Shown in pieces: positions 34,476 to 43,770 of a stretch of DNA of 64,000 nucleotides. The notes beneath the pieces were generated by a model. The model was not told where the DNA came from and did not search any database. It was given only the letters and a program-made list of their open reading frames with translations. Each line of letters begins with the position of its first letter. Position 1 is the first letter of the stretch. Origin of the DNA: Lachnospiraceae bacterium (lineage in GTDB: Bacteria > Bacillota > Clostridia > Lachnospirales > Lachnospiraceae); NCBI GenBank assembly GCA_900771195.1, contig CAAGMZ010000019.1, positions 124,001 to 188,000 on the forward strand, in the 5' to 3' direction. The position numbers were made by a program, and so were the translations under genes.

Positions 34476-35572
34476 GTATTTCCTTTCTTTGGTATTGTCG
34501 CATGGACCGTAAATCCGTCATTCGCAGAAAAATTAATTATTCCGCCCAGCTCATCAATCCTTGATTTCATATTGTGAAGACCTATCCCGCTTTCATGAAC
34601 TTTCCCGGGATGGCCGTTGTCCGACACAAGAATACGGTAAAATGCGGGGTGTTCAATTATGGCTATCTTCACCAGGTCAGCATCAGAATGTTTTCTTACA
34701 TTCTCCAGGCTTTCAGTAACTATTGAGATTATGGCATATTTGACTTCTCTGTCCACCTCGGAACTCATATCATAATCAAATTTTATTTTAACCCTGTCCT
34801 GTCTCTCAATTATGTCCTCAACTGCCTTTCTTAAGTCAATTGATTCATTGTGAAGGTCGTGGACGCTGTTTCGTACGCTTGTCATTGACTCGTTAAGCGT
34901 GGCACTCACTTCACGGAGCGACGACGCCAAAGGTTCTTCCTTATACACCGCCTGCAATGCTCCCATCTGAAGGATGCTCCTGCTTAGAAGATGTCCCACA
35001 TTATCGTGAATCTCCCTTGCTATTCTGTTTCGCTCCGCAAGGGTTGCCATTGTAATGCCGTCATCCTGCTGCCTTCGCATAAGCTCATTTTTCTGGGCTG
35101 CAAGAATTCTGAATTCCTCATTATCATCGCGCATTCGGTAGTTCTTTTTCCTCAGCTCATCGCAGGTGTGCGTCATATACGAAAGGTATACCGCAAGAGC
35201 TGATGACACAAGGAGAATAATGAGTTCCAACGGTGCCATTTCAATCACTTTTCCCATAAGAATACGGATGCCGTGAAGTATCAATGTGACTGAAATTATT
35301 ATGGCATGACTGTATTTTCTGTTCCATATGCCCGTAAAAGCCTCATATACGCACAAAATCAAAATTCCACTGATATCCTCTGCCACAAGCGATACAATAC
35401 CTGCCACTGCAAGGATAAGCTGATGAAACGCCGAGTCCTCAAAGCCATAGGAAAAGCCGGCAAAAATAACGGCACCCAGTGCTGCGTATATAACAGACTC
35501 GGGCTTTATGAACAACGTCACAGCCACAACCATCACTATAAGAATTATTCTGTCAATTATTTTGGTCTTCAT
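34472..35572 (-). CDS. DesK/LiaS-type sensor histidine kinase
   Basis: 366 aa. Residues 7-135 hold about five membrane helices with almost no extracellular loop, an intramembrane-sensing layout. The HisKA_3 box is ERNRIAREIHDNVGHLLSRS with His189; the ATPase domain has DNGHPGKVHESGIGLHNM. It phosphorylates the downstream response regulator. No clear ribosome site precedes the ATG. It probably senses membrane-active compounds. Confidence 0.9.
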   Translation of the reverse strand: MKTKIIDRIILIVMVVAVTLFIKPESVIYAALGAVIFAGFSYGFEDSAFHQLILAVAGIVSLVAEDISGILILCVYEAFTGIWNRKYSHAIIISVTLILHGIRILMGKVIEMAPLELIILLVSSALAVYLSYMTHTCDELRKKNYRMRDDNEEFRILAAQKNELMRRQQDDGITMATLAERNRIAREIHDNVGHLLSRSILQMGALQAVYKEEPLASSLREVSATLNESMTSVRNSVHDLHNESIDLRKAVEDIIERQDRVKIKFDYDMSSEVDREVKYAIISIVTESLENVRKHSDADLVKIAIIEHPAFYRILVSDNGHPGKVHESGIGLHNMKSRIDELGGIINFSANDGFTVHATIPKKGNT

Positions 35573-35576
35573 ATAA

Positions 35577-35977
35577 TCAAATCTCTGTCAGTATGTTATG
35601 ACAATTATGGATATACATTCTAGACATTTCAGGTTCATCATCTCCCTGCACCATACAGAGAAATTTCCATCCGTAACGTTCATAAAATCCGATGTGGTCG
35701 GTAATCAGATACAGCATATCAATTCCACGCTTTTGCATATCCTCACACACAAATTCAAGAAGCTTACCTGCGATTCCCTGACATCTTTTATCTTCTTCCA
35801 CATAGACGGCGCAGACATTAGGCGTCAGGTCCTTACGATTATGAAAGTCATTCTCTATTACACCCATACCACCAATGATTCTGTCCTGCTCAACCGCAAC
35901 ATACCACTGCGGAACGGATGACACTCCTTCATTTCAGGTACATCAATAATTCTAATAATTTTGTAATCTGTTTCCAT
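35577..35977 (-). pseudogene. GNAT acetyltransferase, internally deleted and frameshifted
   Basis: The ATG at 35977 has AGAGGGAAT upstream and opens METDYKIIRIIDVPEMKE, a normal N-terminus of this GNAT group. The frame then leaves the family. A second frame from about 35924 continues with SSVPQWYVAVEQDRIIGGMG, the acetyl-CoA loop EEDKRCQGIAGKLLEF and ITDHIGFYERYGWKFLCM. From memory, intact relatives have about 25-30 residues between these parts, so an internal deletion has removed them and broken the frame. The C-terminal part could still be made from a GTG at 35924. Confidence 0.7.
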
Positions 35978-36061
35978 ATTCCCTCTACAAATTCTCTCCG
36001 CGTGCGTCATTCGTGGCCCTGCCGGTCCACTCATTCGCATGCTTCGCACTATGTCTGCATG

Positions 36062-36099
36062 TAAAGACAAATCCGACTGCAAGCAGTCGTTTTGTCTTT
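36062..36099. repeat. Strong hairpin
   Basis: AAAGACAAATCCGACTGC and GCAGTCGTTTTGTCTTT form a near-perfect stem with loop AA. The flanks are GC-rich (GCGCAGGCGCACTGC) and atypical of the region. It is probably a terminator or small dispersed palindrome; it lies between the GNAT remnant and array 4. Confidence 0.55.
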
Positions 36100-36223
36100 C
36101 CGCGCAGGCGCACTGCTCATTGCATACACGTACATTTTACCATCTTTTTCTGCTTCATGCACGAAAATTATTTTATATGTGTATATTTTATAATATTTTT
36201 TGTTTTCAGGTAACATGAGTTGA

Positions 36224-36506
36224 GATAAGAAGTTTATTTCCGCTTATTTTTATCTGTCTTTTTCCGAGTGAATTCTGGTAAAAACGTTTAGAATCATAGT
36301 CACGACAGATAAGAATACAGATTTGAAATAACATTATCTTACTTTTCCATAGAATATTATGTCTCACGCCAGTTTTGGGAACTATATATGATACTTGTGT
36401 AAGATAAGAATTTCCTGATTTATAAATCTATCTTACTTTACCTATGCTATTATCATTTATCACAAAAAATCCACAGATAAAATAACTGCAGATTCCACTT
36501 CTTATC
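36224..36506. repeat. Phased GATAA/TTATC box array 4
   Basis: GATAA at 36224, 36308, 36403 and 36476 (spacing 84, 95, 73), with TTATC at 36250, 36334, 36428 (CTATC) and 36502. The third box is displaced by 11 bp while the total length is kept, i.e. moved by one helical turn. It lies in the divergent gap between the GNAT remnant and the ABC exporter. Confidence 0.85.
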
Positions 36507-36510
36507 TTAT

Positions 36511-36615
36511 TCAGATGATATAGACCCGGATTTCGAATATTCCTTACTCAGATGATGCTGCCCCGGGTTTCGAATATGTCACATTCAGACAGTGCGGCCA
36601 GGCATTCCGAATTTG
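36511..36615. repeat. Three degenerate 37-nt direct repeats
   Basis: Units begin TCAGATGATATAG (36511), TCAGATGATGCTG (36548) and TCAGACAGTGCGG (36585), each with CGG and TTCGAAT or TTCCGAAT near the middle, an exact 37-nt period. It directly follows array 4 and precedes the ABC operon promoter region. No coding signal; possible operator or slipped duplication. Confidence 0.6.
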
Positions 36616-36774
36616 AAATCCGACCAAAACGGGTGCGCGCCTCCATTTCTAAGGCCACGGACTCTCAGCCTCCGGTTGTGACATTTGTCATATTCTTTTG
36701 TGATTTTATGCACTAACATAACTTCCGCACCTGTGTTACGATGATACCATCAAAAGAAAAAGGATGGTACAGAT

Positions 36775-37713
36775 ATGGAAACAGCCGTAAAGATAGAAAA
36801 TCTTGTAAAGCGCTACAAAGAGCTCATCGCTCTTGACCACTTCAATCTTGAAATCAAAAAGGGCGAAATATTCGGTCTTCTGGGGCCAAATGGTTCAGGA
36901 AAGACCACAACAATCAACTGCATTCTGTCACTGCTTGCATATGACAAAGGAACAATCGAGGTGTTCGGAAAGCCCATGCACCCCGACAGCTACGAGCTTA
37001 AGAGCCGGATTGGCGTCGTTATGCAGAATGTAGCAGTGTTTGAAGAATTAAACGTATATGAAAATATTGATTACTTCTGCGGGCTATATGTCAAGGATAA
37101 AGCCACACGCAAAAATTACGTGGATGAAGCCATAGAATTTTCAGGGCTTAAGGACTTCGTGAAATTCCGTCCCAAAAAGCTTTCGGGAGGACTTTTAAGA
37201 AGACTTAACATTGCCTGCGGAATCGCACATAAGCCCGAGCTTATCATATTGGACGAACCGACCGTTGCCGTTGACCCCCAGAGCAGAAATAAAATTCTTG
37301 ACGGAATCACGGAGCTTAACCAAAAAGGTGCGACAATCATATATACCTCGCACTATATGGAAGAAGTGGAGCAGATATGCAACCGCATTGCAATCATGGA
37401 TAAGGGCAAAAATATCGCTCTCGGAACATCTGAAGAGCTTCGTAACATGATAAAGAATTCCGAGACAATAGAAATACATATTCCTGAATTCAGTGATGAT
37501 AACATTGCCGCAGTAAAGGCTCTGCCACATGTTTATCAGTGTGATTATGACAATAACGAACTCAAAGTATATTACAGCGGTGGAAAACACAATCTGATAA
37601 GGCTTCTGGACTACCTCAAGACCAATGACATCCATTTCAGTCAGGTAGTATCCAAGCTTCCGACACTCAATGATGTATTCCTTGAGATTACCGGAAGAGA
37701 ACTCAGAGACTAA
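36775..37713 (+). CDS. ABC exporter ATP-binding protein
   Basis: 312 aa. Walker A GPNGSGKTTT (about 40-49), Q-loop VMQNVAVF, signature KLSGGLLRRLNIACG, Walker B LIILDEPTVAVDP and H-loop YTSHYMEE. The C-terminal extension (about 230-312) is typical of CcmA/DrrA-type drug exporters. It energises the two ABC-2 permeases downstream. AAGGATGG precedes the ATG. The nearby two-component system is its likely regulator. Confidence 0.93.
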   Translation: METAVKIENLVKRYKELIALDHFNLEIKKGEIFGLLGPNGSGKTTTINCILSLLAYDKGTIEVFGKPMHPDSYELKSRIGVVMQNVAVFEELNVYENIDYFCGLYVKDKATRKNYVDEAIEFSGLKDFVKFRPKKLSGGLLRRLNIACGIAHKPELIILDEPTVAVDPQSRNKILDGITELNQKGATIIYTSHYMEEVEQICNRIAIMDKGKNIALGTSEELRNMIKNSETIEIHIPEFSDDNIAAVKALPHVYQCDYDNNELKVYYSGGKHNLIRLLDYLKTNDIHFSQVVSKLPTLNDVFLEITGRELRD

Positions 37714-37723
37714 GGAGGCAGCT

Positions 37724-38857
37724 ATGTTCGGACATATTTTCAAATACAGACTTAAATCATTGGAAAAAGAAGAAATATTCTGGTCAGCGCTATTTCCCAT
37801 ACTGCTCTGCACATGCTTTGCCATAGCATTCTCAGGAATTAATGATAAAACTAATATTTTTCATTCCATTCCGGTAGCCGTGGTTTATGAGAAGGAAAAT
37901 CCGTCATTTGAGCTGACGCTTGATTCCGTATCAAAATCAGATGAGCAGGGTGAACCTTTTCTCACAGTCACCGAAAGCTCCGCAGACGATGCGGATACGA
38001 TGCTTGAAGAGGATAAAGTCGACGCAGTCATTATTGTAAACGATTCGGTATCCATGAAAGTAAAAAAGTCTGAATTAAACCAGACTGCGGTGCAGAATTT
38101 TCTCAACCAGTACATACAGAAATCTGCAATCATCAATGATACGGCGCAGAATAATCCCGAAAAGCTCAAAGACACGATAAGTGCCCTGTTTTCCGAGGCA
38201 GAATTCGTAAAGCAGGAAAAACTTACCGATGCTCCGTATGACGATATGCTCACATACTTTTTTGCCCTGATAGCAATGGCTGCACTGTTTTCAGGCTTCC
38301 TGGGAATGAGCTGCGGACGTAGGCTTAAGGCAGATACATCGCCTGTCGGCATGAGAAAATGTCTTGCTCCCGTCAAAAGATGGCAGTTCATAACAGCAGA
38401 ATTTCTCGCCACATATTTTATTCACATGGTGTCAATGATAATACTTCTGCTCTACATGAAATTTATCCTGAAAATAGAGATGGGAAACCAGCTTGGCTAT
38501 ATACTGCTTACCTGCGCAGCCGGTTCACTTCTCGGAATATCAGTGGGAATGTTCATCGCATCCTTCCCGAAAATGAAAGAAGCAGCAGGAGTGTCGATAT
38601 TCCTTGGATTTTCGCTGGGTTCGTCATTTCTCGCAGGCCTTATGGTATCCGGAATAAAAATAAGCATACAGCACAATGCACCGATAATTTCCAGAATTAA
38701 CCCGGCAACGCTTATCGCTGATTCGCTTTACTCTCTTCTGGTCTATGACACACATACCAGATATTTTACCAATCTCATAACACTGACCATAATGGCTGTG
38801 GTATTCTGCGTATTATCGATTCTCATGACAAGGAGGAAGAGCTATGCAAGTTTATAA
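37724..38857 (+). CDS. ABC-2 type permease
   Basis: 377 aa. The start at 37724 (MFGHIFKYRLKSL) follows AAGGAGG. One N-terminal membrane helix (ILLCTCFAIAFSGI), a roughly 150-residue external domain, then five helices from about 190 onward: the ABC2_membrane_3 plan. It overlaps the next permease gene by 14 nt, so the two probably form a heterodimer. Confidence 0.88.
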   Translation: MFGHIFKYRLKSLEKEEIFWSALFPILLCTCFAIAFSGINDKTNIFHSIPVAVVYEKENPSFELTLDSVSKSDEQGEPFLTVTESSADDADTMLEEDKVDAVIIVNDSVSMKVKKSELNQTAVQNFLNQYIQKSAIINDTAQNNPEKLKDTISALFSEAEFVKQEKLTDAPYDDMLTYFFALIAMAALFSGFLGMSCGRRLKADTSPVGMRKCLAPVKRWQFITAEFLATYFIHMVSMIILLLYMKFILKIEMGNQLGYILLTCAAGSLLGISVGMFIASFPKMKEAAGVSIFLGFSLGSSFLAGLMVSGIKISIQHNAPIISRINPATLIADSLYSLLVYDTHTRYFTNLITLTIMAVVFCVLSILMTRRKSYASL

Positions 38858-39992
38858 GACATTTTTAAAAATCGCATTACGGTATATTCCGTCAACCATA
38901 TGGATGCTGTTTATGTTCATCGGTGTATCATTTGCTGTGGCAAAGGCTTACTCAAGCGATGCTCCTGCATCATATACGACCAAAAAAGTAAAAATAGCTG
39001 TTGTTGACGAAGATTCCTCCGCCCTTTCCGAGAAGCTTTACGATTATCTCAGCAGTACTCATAAGCTTGTTGATATAGGTGATGAAAGCACCTGGGCTGA
39101 TGAGATGTTCGCCCACACGGTTGAGTATATTCTTGTGATAGAAAAAGGTTTTGAGGAACAGGCACAGAATGGAAAATATGACTGCTGTCTTACCTCCTGC
39201 TATGCTCCTGATTCCAACAGCGCATATATAGTTCAGTCACAGGTTAACAGCTACATGCAGAACATCAAATCATATATGGCAGGCGGATATACACTTTCCG
39301 AAAGCGCTGACAAGGCACTTGAGACAGTCAGTATGGCCGTCGCCGTAGAACTTGCAGCCGAGGAAAAGACAGCCTCACCGAAGCCGATTGCATACTTTTT
39401 TGCCATACTCCCTTACATGATGCTCATGATGGTCATAAATGCCCTTGGTCCCACGCTTTTAGCATGGAACAAATCAGAAATAAAAGCAAGGACCGCCATA
39501 TCCGGCGTATCTCTTGCTTCGAAGAACATCAGTATAATCGGCGCAATGATTACATTTTCTGCATTCATTATGCTCCTGTATATGGGCAGTGCAGCGAATG
39601 TGTATAAGGCAGACTTCTTCACGGAAAGGACAATTTATTATGCGCTCAATTCATTTATCTACCTGATTGTGTGCGTTGCCACAGCTCTTCTTGTGGCACA
39701 GCTTGCGCATAAATTAAGTGCCCTCAGCATCTTCTCCAATGTGTACGGACTTGCCAGCAGCTTTTTCTGTGGAGTATTTGTATCAAGAGAGCTGCTTCCT
39801 GACAAGCTCAATGCCTTTGCACACTGCCTGCCGCCCTACTGGTATATCAATGTGAGTGATGAGCTGGCATATTACTCGGGAAACCTCAGCCAAAACGCAT
39901 GGATTTCAATGGGTGTACAGCTTCTGTTCGTAGCAGCATTGTTCGCAGTGACACTCACCATATCTAAGCTCAGATCGCAAAAGGAACTCTAA
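38844..39992 (+). CDS. ABC-2 type permease
   Basis: 382 aa with the same layout as the preceding permease: an N-terminal helix (STIWMLFMFIGVSFAVA), an external domain with KIAVVDEDSSALSEKLYDYL, and five C-terminal helices from about 185. AAGGAGG precedes the ATG. It ends 4 nt into the opposing HD-protein gene. Confidence 0.88.
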   Translation: MQVYKTFLKIALRYIPSTIWMLFMFIGVSFAVAKAYSSDAPASYTTKKVKIAVVDEDSSALSEKLYDYLSSTHKLVDIGDESTWADEMFAHTVEYILVIEKGFEEQAQNGKYDCCLTSCYAPDSNSAYIVQSQVNSYMQNIKSYMAGGYTLSESADKALETVSMAVAVELAAEEKTASPKPIAYFFAILPYMMLMMVINALGPTLLAWNKSEIKARTAISGVSLASKNISIIGAMITFSAFIMLLYMGSAANVYKADFFTERTIYYALNSFIYLIVCVATALLVAQLAHKLSALSIFSNVYGLASSFFCGVFVSRELLPDKLNAFAHCLPPYWYINVSDELAYYSGNLSQNAWISMGVQLLFVAALFAVTLTISKLRSQKEL

Positions 39993-40645
39993 AGAACCTT
40001 ATCGCCGTTGGCCGTCAGCTTGAATGTAACACCCAGAAGCTCGGCGGCCCCACGGCACATCATCATTCTTCCAAGGAAAATATCAAAATATTCATACATG
40101 GTGCAGATTTTTACATCAAGCTGAAGATTGAGCGCAATCGTTTTTTTCTCGGTATTTATCTTGAGCTTTGATTCTGTAACGGCGTAGTTGACTCTGTCGT
40201 GGATGTCAAAGCTTGCCTTTGGCTTTTCGCGCACCCTGTTCCTGCGCACATCGGTCTTATCGGCAATGATAAGCGCAGCTGATACCGGGTCGGTGGCTCC
40301 TCCGGTTGACTCGTCATGATGCCCTATGGCAGAGACGATCGTAACCCTGTCGGCAATGTCCATATCCGTATCCTTAAGAATTTCATTGGCAAGAAGCGCC
40401 CCATACTCTGCGTGATGGCTCCTGTTAACTGCATTTCCTATGTCATGCATAAAGCCTGCAATTCTGGCAAGCTCGATATCATGAGCCGGATATCCAAGCT
40501 TATCCAATATATGTCCCGCACGCTCGGCCACAAGCGTACAGTGAGCCTTTGAGTGATCTGTAAACCCCAGCACACCGAGATTTTCATCACCCTTCTTCAT
40601 TAACTCGCATACTTCTTTATTATTCTTTATCTCTGCAAATGTCAT
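39989..40645 (-). CDS. HD domain phosphohydrolase
   Basis: 218 aa. The metal-binding pattern is H (KAHCTLVAERAGH), HD (GFMHDIGNAVNRSHH), H (AIGHHDE) and D (IIADKTD), a complete HD set. It would cleave a phosphate ester such as a nucleotide; the substrate is unknown. AGGAGG precedes the ATG. A stand-alone gene. Confidence 0.85.
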   Translation of the reverse strand: MTFAEIKNNKEVCELMKKGDENLGVLGFTDHSKAHCTLVAERAGHILDKLGYPAHDIELARIAGFMHDIGNAVNRSHHAEYGALLANEILKDTDMDIADRVTIVSAIGHHDESTGGATDPVSAALIIADKTDVRRNRVREKPKASFDIHDRVNYAVTESKLKINTEKKTIALNLQLDVKICTMYEYFDIFLGRMMMCRGAAELLGVTFKLTANGDKVL

Positions 40646-40979
40646 ATTGTATTACCTCCTCTTTTAAGTCTGTTACATGCTTCCAAAAGCATATCCGCAT
40701 CCCACCTGACAGTATACCTGCACCATAATATGATAACCCTCTTTTTGTGCAGCTTCAGACCACATAAAAGATTATTTCAGTATTATTGTAACTTATGTGA
40801 TATAAATTCCGCTATCATCCCAAAGTAAAAACTGATTAAAATCTATGTAAAATCCACTACTCCTTTCAGTAATATTTTTGTAAATCATGCACAATTTTTA
40901 TGGTAATATCTTACTGTTTATGTTACAATTTATATATAAATTCCGGTTAATATGCCGGGCATACACAGGAGGTATTTTT
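40646..40979. other. Divergent intergenic region without a recognised gene
   Basis: 334 bp between the HD-protein gene and the alcohol dehydrogenase gene, AT-rich. It must hold both promoters; TACAAT around 40924 could be the -10 of the dehydrogenase gene. I see no RNA motif or repeat here. Confidence 0.5.
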
Positions 40980-42125
40980 ATGGTAAATCGTTTTGTACTT
41001 AATGGAATTTCTTATCACGGAGCCGGAGCAATCAATGAAATACCGGGAATCATAAGGAGCAAGGGCTTCAAAAAAGCATTCATCGCTTCTGACCCTGACC
41101 TTATCAAATTCGGAGTTACGGGAAAGGTTACAAAGCTTCTTGACGAAGAGGGGCTTGCATATGAGATTTATTCTGAAATCAAACCAAATCCCACAATTGA
41201 AAATGTAAAAGACGGGGTGAAAGCCTACAAGGCTTCGGGTGCAGACTATATGATAGCAATCGGCGGCGGTTCGTCCATGGATACCGGAAAGGCCATCGGT
41301 ATAATCGTAAACAATCCTGAATTTGAGGATGTACGCTCGCTCGAAGGCGTTGCACCCACGAAAAACCGCACTGTATTTACAATCGCTGTTCCCACCACTG
41401 CAGGCACTGCTGCCGAGGCAACCATCAATTATGTAATCACAGATGTTGAGAAGAAGCGTAAATTCGTATGCGTAGACGTAAATGACATTCCTGACATTGC
41501 CATAGTCGACCCTGATATGATGTCCTCAATGCCTAAGGGGCTCACTGCCGCAACAGGCATGGATGCCCTGACGCATGCTATTGAAGGCTACACCACCAAA
41601 GCCGCATGGGAGCTTGCTGACTGCCTTAATCTTGAAGCAATAAAGCTCATCTCCCAAAATCTCCGCGATGCCGTAAACAACACAACAGACGGCCGTGAAG
41701 GAATGGCTCTGGGACAGTTCGTGACCGGTATGGCATTTTCAAATGTCGGTCTTGGAATAGCACATTCAATGGCCCATACACTCGGTGCCATGTACGACAC
41801 GCCGCATGGTGTTGCCTGTGCCATGATGCTTCCCATCGTTATGGAGTACAACGCTGAGACTACAGGTGAGAAATATAAGAATATTGCAGAGGCAATGGGT
41901 GTTGACACAACAGGTATGTCACAGGAAGAATACCGCAGGGCTGCAATTGATGCAGTTAAAAAGCTTTCTGCTGATGTGGGAATTCCTTCAACGCTCGATG
42001 CCATCAAGGAGGAAGACCTTGATTTCCTGGCCGAATCGGCTTACGCAGATGCATGCCGCCCCGGAAATCCCAAGGAGACAAGTGTGGATGAGCTTAAAGG
42101 ACTGTTCCGGAAAATTATGAAGTAG
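40980..42125 (+). CDS. Iron-containing alcohol dehydrogenase (lactaldehyde reductase-like)
   Basis: 381 aa, group III alcohol dehydrogenase of the FucO type. The NAD loop is IGGGSSMDTGKAIG (about 83-96). Metal-binding segments include GMDALTHAIEGY and GLGIAHSMAHTLGAMYDTPHG, carrying the Asp and three His ligands. It reduces lactaldehyde or another short aldehyde using NADH. AGGAGG precedes the ATG at 40980. It is a single gene followed by a strong palindrome. Confidence 0.93.
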   Translation: MVNRFVLNGISYHGAGAINEIPGIIRSKGFKKAFIASDPDLIKFGVTGKVTKLLDEEGLAYEIYSEIKPNPTIENVKDGVKAYKASGADYMIAIGGGSSMDTGKAIGIIVNNPEFEDVRSLEGVAPTKNRTVFTIAVPTTAGTAAEATINYVITDVEKKRKFVCVDVNDIPDIAIVDPDMMSSMPKGLTAATGMDALTHAIEGYTTKAAWELADCLNLEAIKLISQNLRDAVNNTTDGREGMALGQFVTGMAFSNVGLGIAHSMAHTLGAMYDTPHGVACAMMLPIVMEYNAETTGEKYKNIAEAMGVDTTGMSQEEYRRAAIDAVKKLSADVGIPSTLDAIKEEDLDFLAESAYADACRPGNPKETSVDELKGLFRKIMK

Positions 42126-42147
42126 CAGCAAAGTATTTTTCTGTGGC

Positions 42148-42238
42148 GGGCACTTCCGCTTGCTGTGAGCGCCGGCCGGTACTAAGCGTACATAAACCGC
42201 ACGCTTAGTACCGGCCGGCGCAGTTAGCGAAAACGCCC
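42148..42238. repeat. Long palindrome, copy 2 of the dispersed hairpin family
   Basis: CGCCGGCCGGTACTAAGCGT (42170-42189) is the exact reverse complement of 42201-42220. Outer arms GGGCACTTCCGCTTGCTG / CAGTTAGCGAAAACGCCC extend the stem to about 40 bp. The same elements, GGGCG(C/T)TTTCGCTAACTG and CGGTACTAAGCG, occur in the palindrome at 25451-25575. It starts 22 bp after the dehydrogenase stop codon, again directly behind a plus-strand gene. Confidence 0.8.
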
Positions 42239-42264
42239 AATCGCAGGCAATTATTTTACAGGAT

Positions 42265-42762
42265 TTACAGCCCCTCCAGGCGAACCCTTATGAATTCTTC
42301 CATTCCGTTCTTATCCACGCCAATGGCAAATCCAAGTTCACTGTAAAGATTATCCTCCGCAAGCCTGAAATATTTGTCATCCGTAGCCGTGACTTTTTTG
42401 CCCTGGGCGATGCGCTCCTTCTTACGGACATATATCGTCTTGATAATTGATACCCAACTGCGGCAGTCACATTTTTTCGCAAGCTCCTTATATTTTTCTT
42501 CCCTCACCTTGTCATTGGAAATATTGATTTCTTCAACATTAACGATGTCATCAATAAGCTTCATCGCCTGATCCTTAGTTATAACAGGCCTGATTACCAC
42601 TTTGGTGTTATCAACCGGAAGGAACGAGCGGCTGCTGCGTCCGTCCACAGGAACAAGTACATAGTACTGCTTATCATTTCCGTTCATATTGAGAAAAGTA
42701 ATATCTTCCACACGGCATATTCCCGTGTTTCCATATACCACATAATCTCCTACCTGAAACAT
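42265..42762 (-). CDS. CarD-family RNA polymerase-binding regulator
   Basis: 165 aa. The N-terminal Tudor-like domain starts MFQVGDYVVYGNTGICRVEDI, as in CarD/TRCF RNAP-interaction domains; the C-terminal half is helical (KYKELAKKCDCRSWVSIIKTI). CarD proteins bind the polymerase beta subunit and stabilise open promoter complexes. Single gene. Confidence 0.9.
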   Translation of the reverse strand: MFQVGDYVVYGNTGICRVEDITFLNMNGNDKQYYVLVPVDGRSSRSFLPVDNTKVVIRPVITKDQAMKLIDDIVNVEEINISNDKVREEKYKELAKKCDCRSWVSIIKTIYVRKKERIAQGKKVTATDDKYFRLAEDNLYSELGFAIGVDKNGMEEFIRVRLEGL

Positions 42763-42943
42763 TCTTTAACCGCCTTCCAACAAATTGTCAGAATACACTG
42801 ACATATAAAACATTGCCAAAAAACAAGGCTTTTATACCCATATATTAGTATATCACTTTCAAAATCAGCGGTGCAAGAAAGAAATTTTTTAAAAATGCCA
42901 AAATTTTTCAGGGTTGTATTGTCACTTTTTTCAGTAAAAGCCA

Positions 42944-43258
42944 TCACAAATCAGATGTCTTTTGGACTTCCTTTTCTTCCTTAAGCTTCTCTTCCCTTAT
43001 TTTCTGCTCTTCCTTTAACTTATCTTCCACAGAATCCACTCTTTCAATAAGCCTGTTCCACTCTTTGATGGTGTATGCCCCTGCACCCGTCTGAAATGCA
43101 GGCTCTGTCTCGCCATTTCGTATTTTTTCGGACATTTCCCGGATTTTCTGCCTGAGAAACTCACGATAGTCCATATTATCCGGTGTCCGTGAGCCCGTGG
43201 AATTGTGCTTTCCGCTGTAATAATCAGTTGACATGTACTGTTGTGTATTTACCTGCAT
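42944..43258 (-). CDS. Small hydrophilic helical protein of unknown function
   Basis: 104 aa. The start at 43258 (MQVNTQQYMSTDYYSG) follows AAAGGAAA. The N-terminal 35 residues are polar and disordered-looking. A helical segment follows (YREFLRQKIREMSEKIRNGE), and the C-terminus is a strongly charged coiled coil (SVEDKLKEEQKIREEKLKEE). No Cys, membrane helix or recognised family. A terminator-like hairpin precedes it. Confidence 0.65.
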   Translation of the reverse strand: MQVNTQQYMSTDYYSGKHNSTGSRTPDNMDYREFLRQKIREMSEKIRNGETEPAFQTGAGAYTIKEWNRLIERVDSVEDKLKEEQKIREEKLKEEKEVQKTSDL

Positions 43259-43275
43259 ATTTTCCTTTCCGCAAA

Positions 43276-43326
43276 AAATGGCGCCATAATCCACGTTGCA
43301 TTCTTCCGTGAAATCATGACGCCATC
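43276..43326 (-). terminator. Terminator or attenuator hairpin before the small helical-protein gene
   Basis: On the minus strand ATGGCGTCATGATTTCACG pairs with CGTGGATTATGGCGCCAT (a few mismatches), followed by TTTTTT, 17 bp before the ribosome site of the gene starting at 43258. It may end upstream transcription or act as an attenuator in the leader. Confidence 0.6.
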
Positions 43327-43442
43327 CTTAGCTAAATTATTTGATACGTTTATCGGATGATATATACAATTTCTTTACTGTGCAGCATCTAATAATTCAC
43401 CTTGTCCGGTAGAATTCCAAACAGAATTATTCCGTCGGTTCA

Positions 43443-43725
43443 GATAAGACTAATTAATACAGCACTTTTATCCTATTAGTTGTATCTTAAATTATATATA
43501 ATCATAGTGTTTTCCAATATTCTTCCGATAAGAATTTCCTTTTTAATGTATTTTATCTTATTATTTCATTGGTTCTCTTTCACTATATATTTTATATGAT
43601 AGCTTAGATAAGATAAAATGCATAATAGTATGAAGTTTATCTGTTTCCAAGCGTAAATTTATCGCGCGGCATAATAATCAAGGCCAAAAAATAAGATAAG
43701 AAACGGCCTATAGCAATTTCTTATC
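43443..43725. repeat. Phased GATAA/TTATC box array 5
   Basis: GATAA at 43443, 43527, 43612 and 43695 (spacing 84, 85, 83), paired with TTATC at 43468, 43553, 43637 and 43721. All eight half-sites are perfect. It lies between two minus-strand genes and ends 46 bp from the stop of the upstream gene. Confidence 0.87.
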
Positions 43726-43770
43726 CTATCACACGGATATCCCTATAATTCATCAGCAAGTACCTGATTT

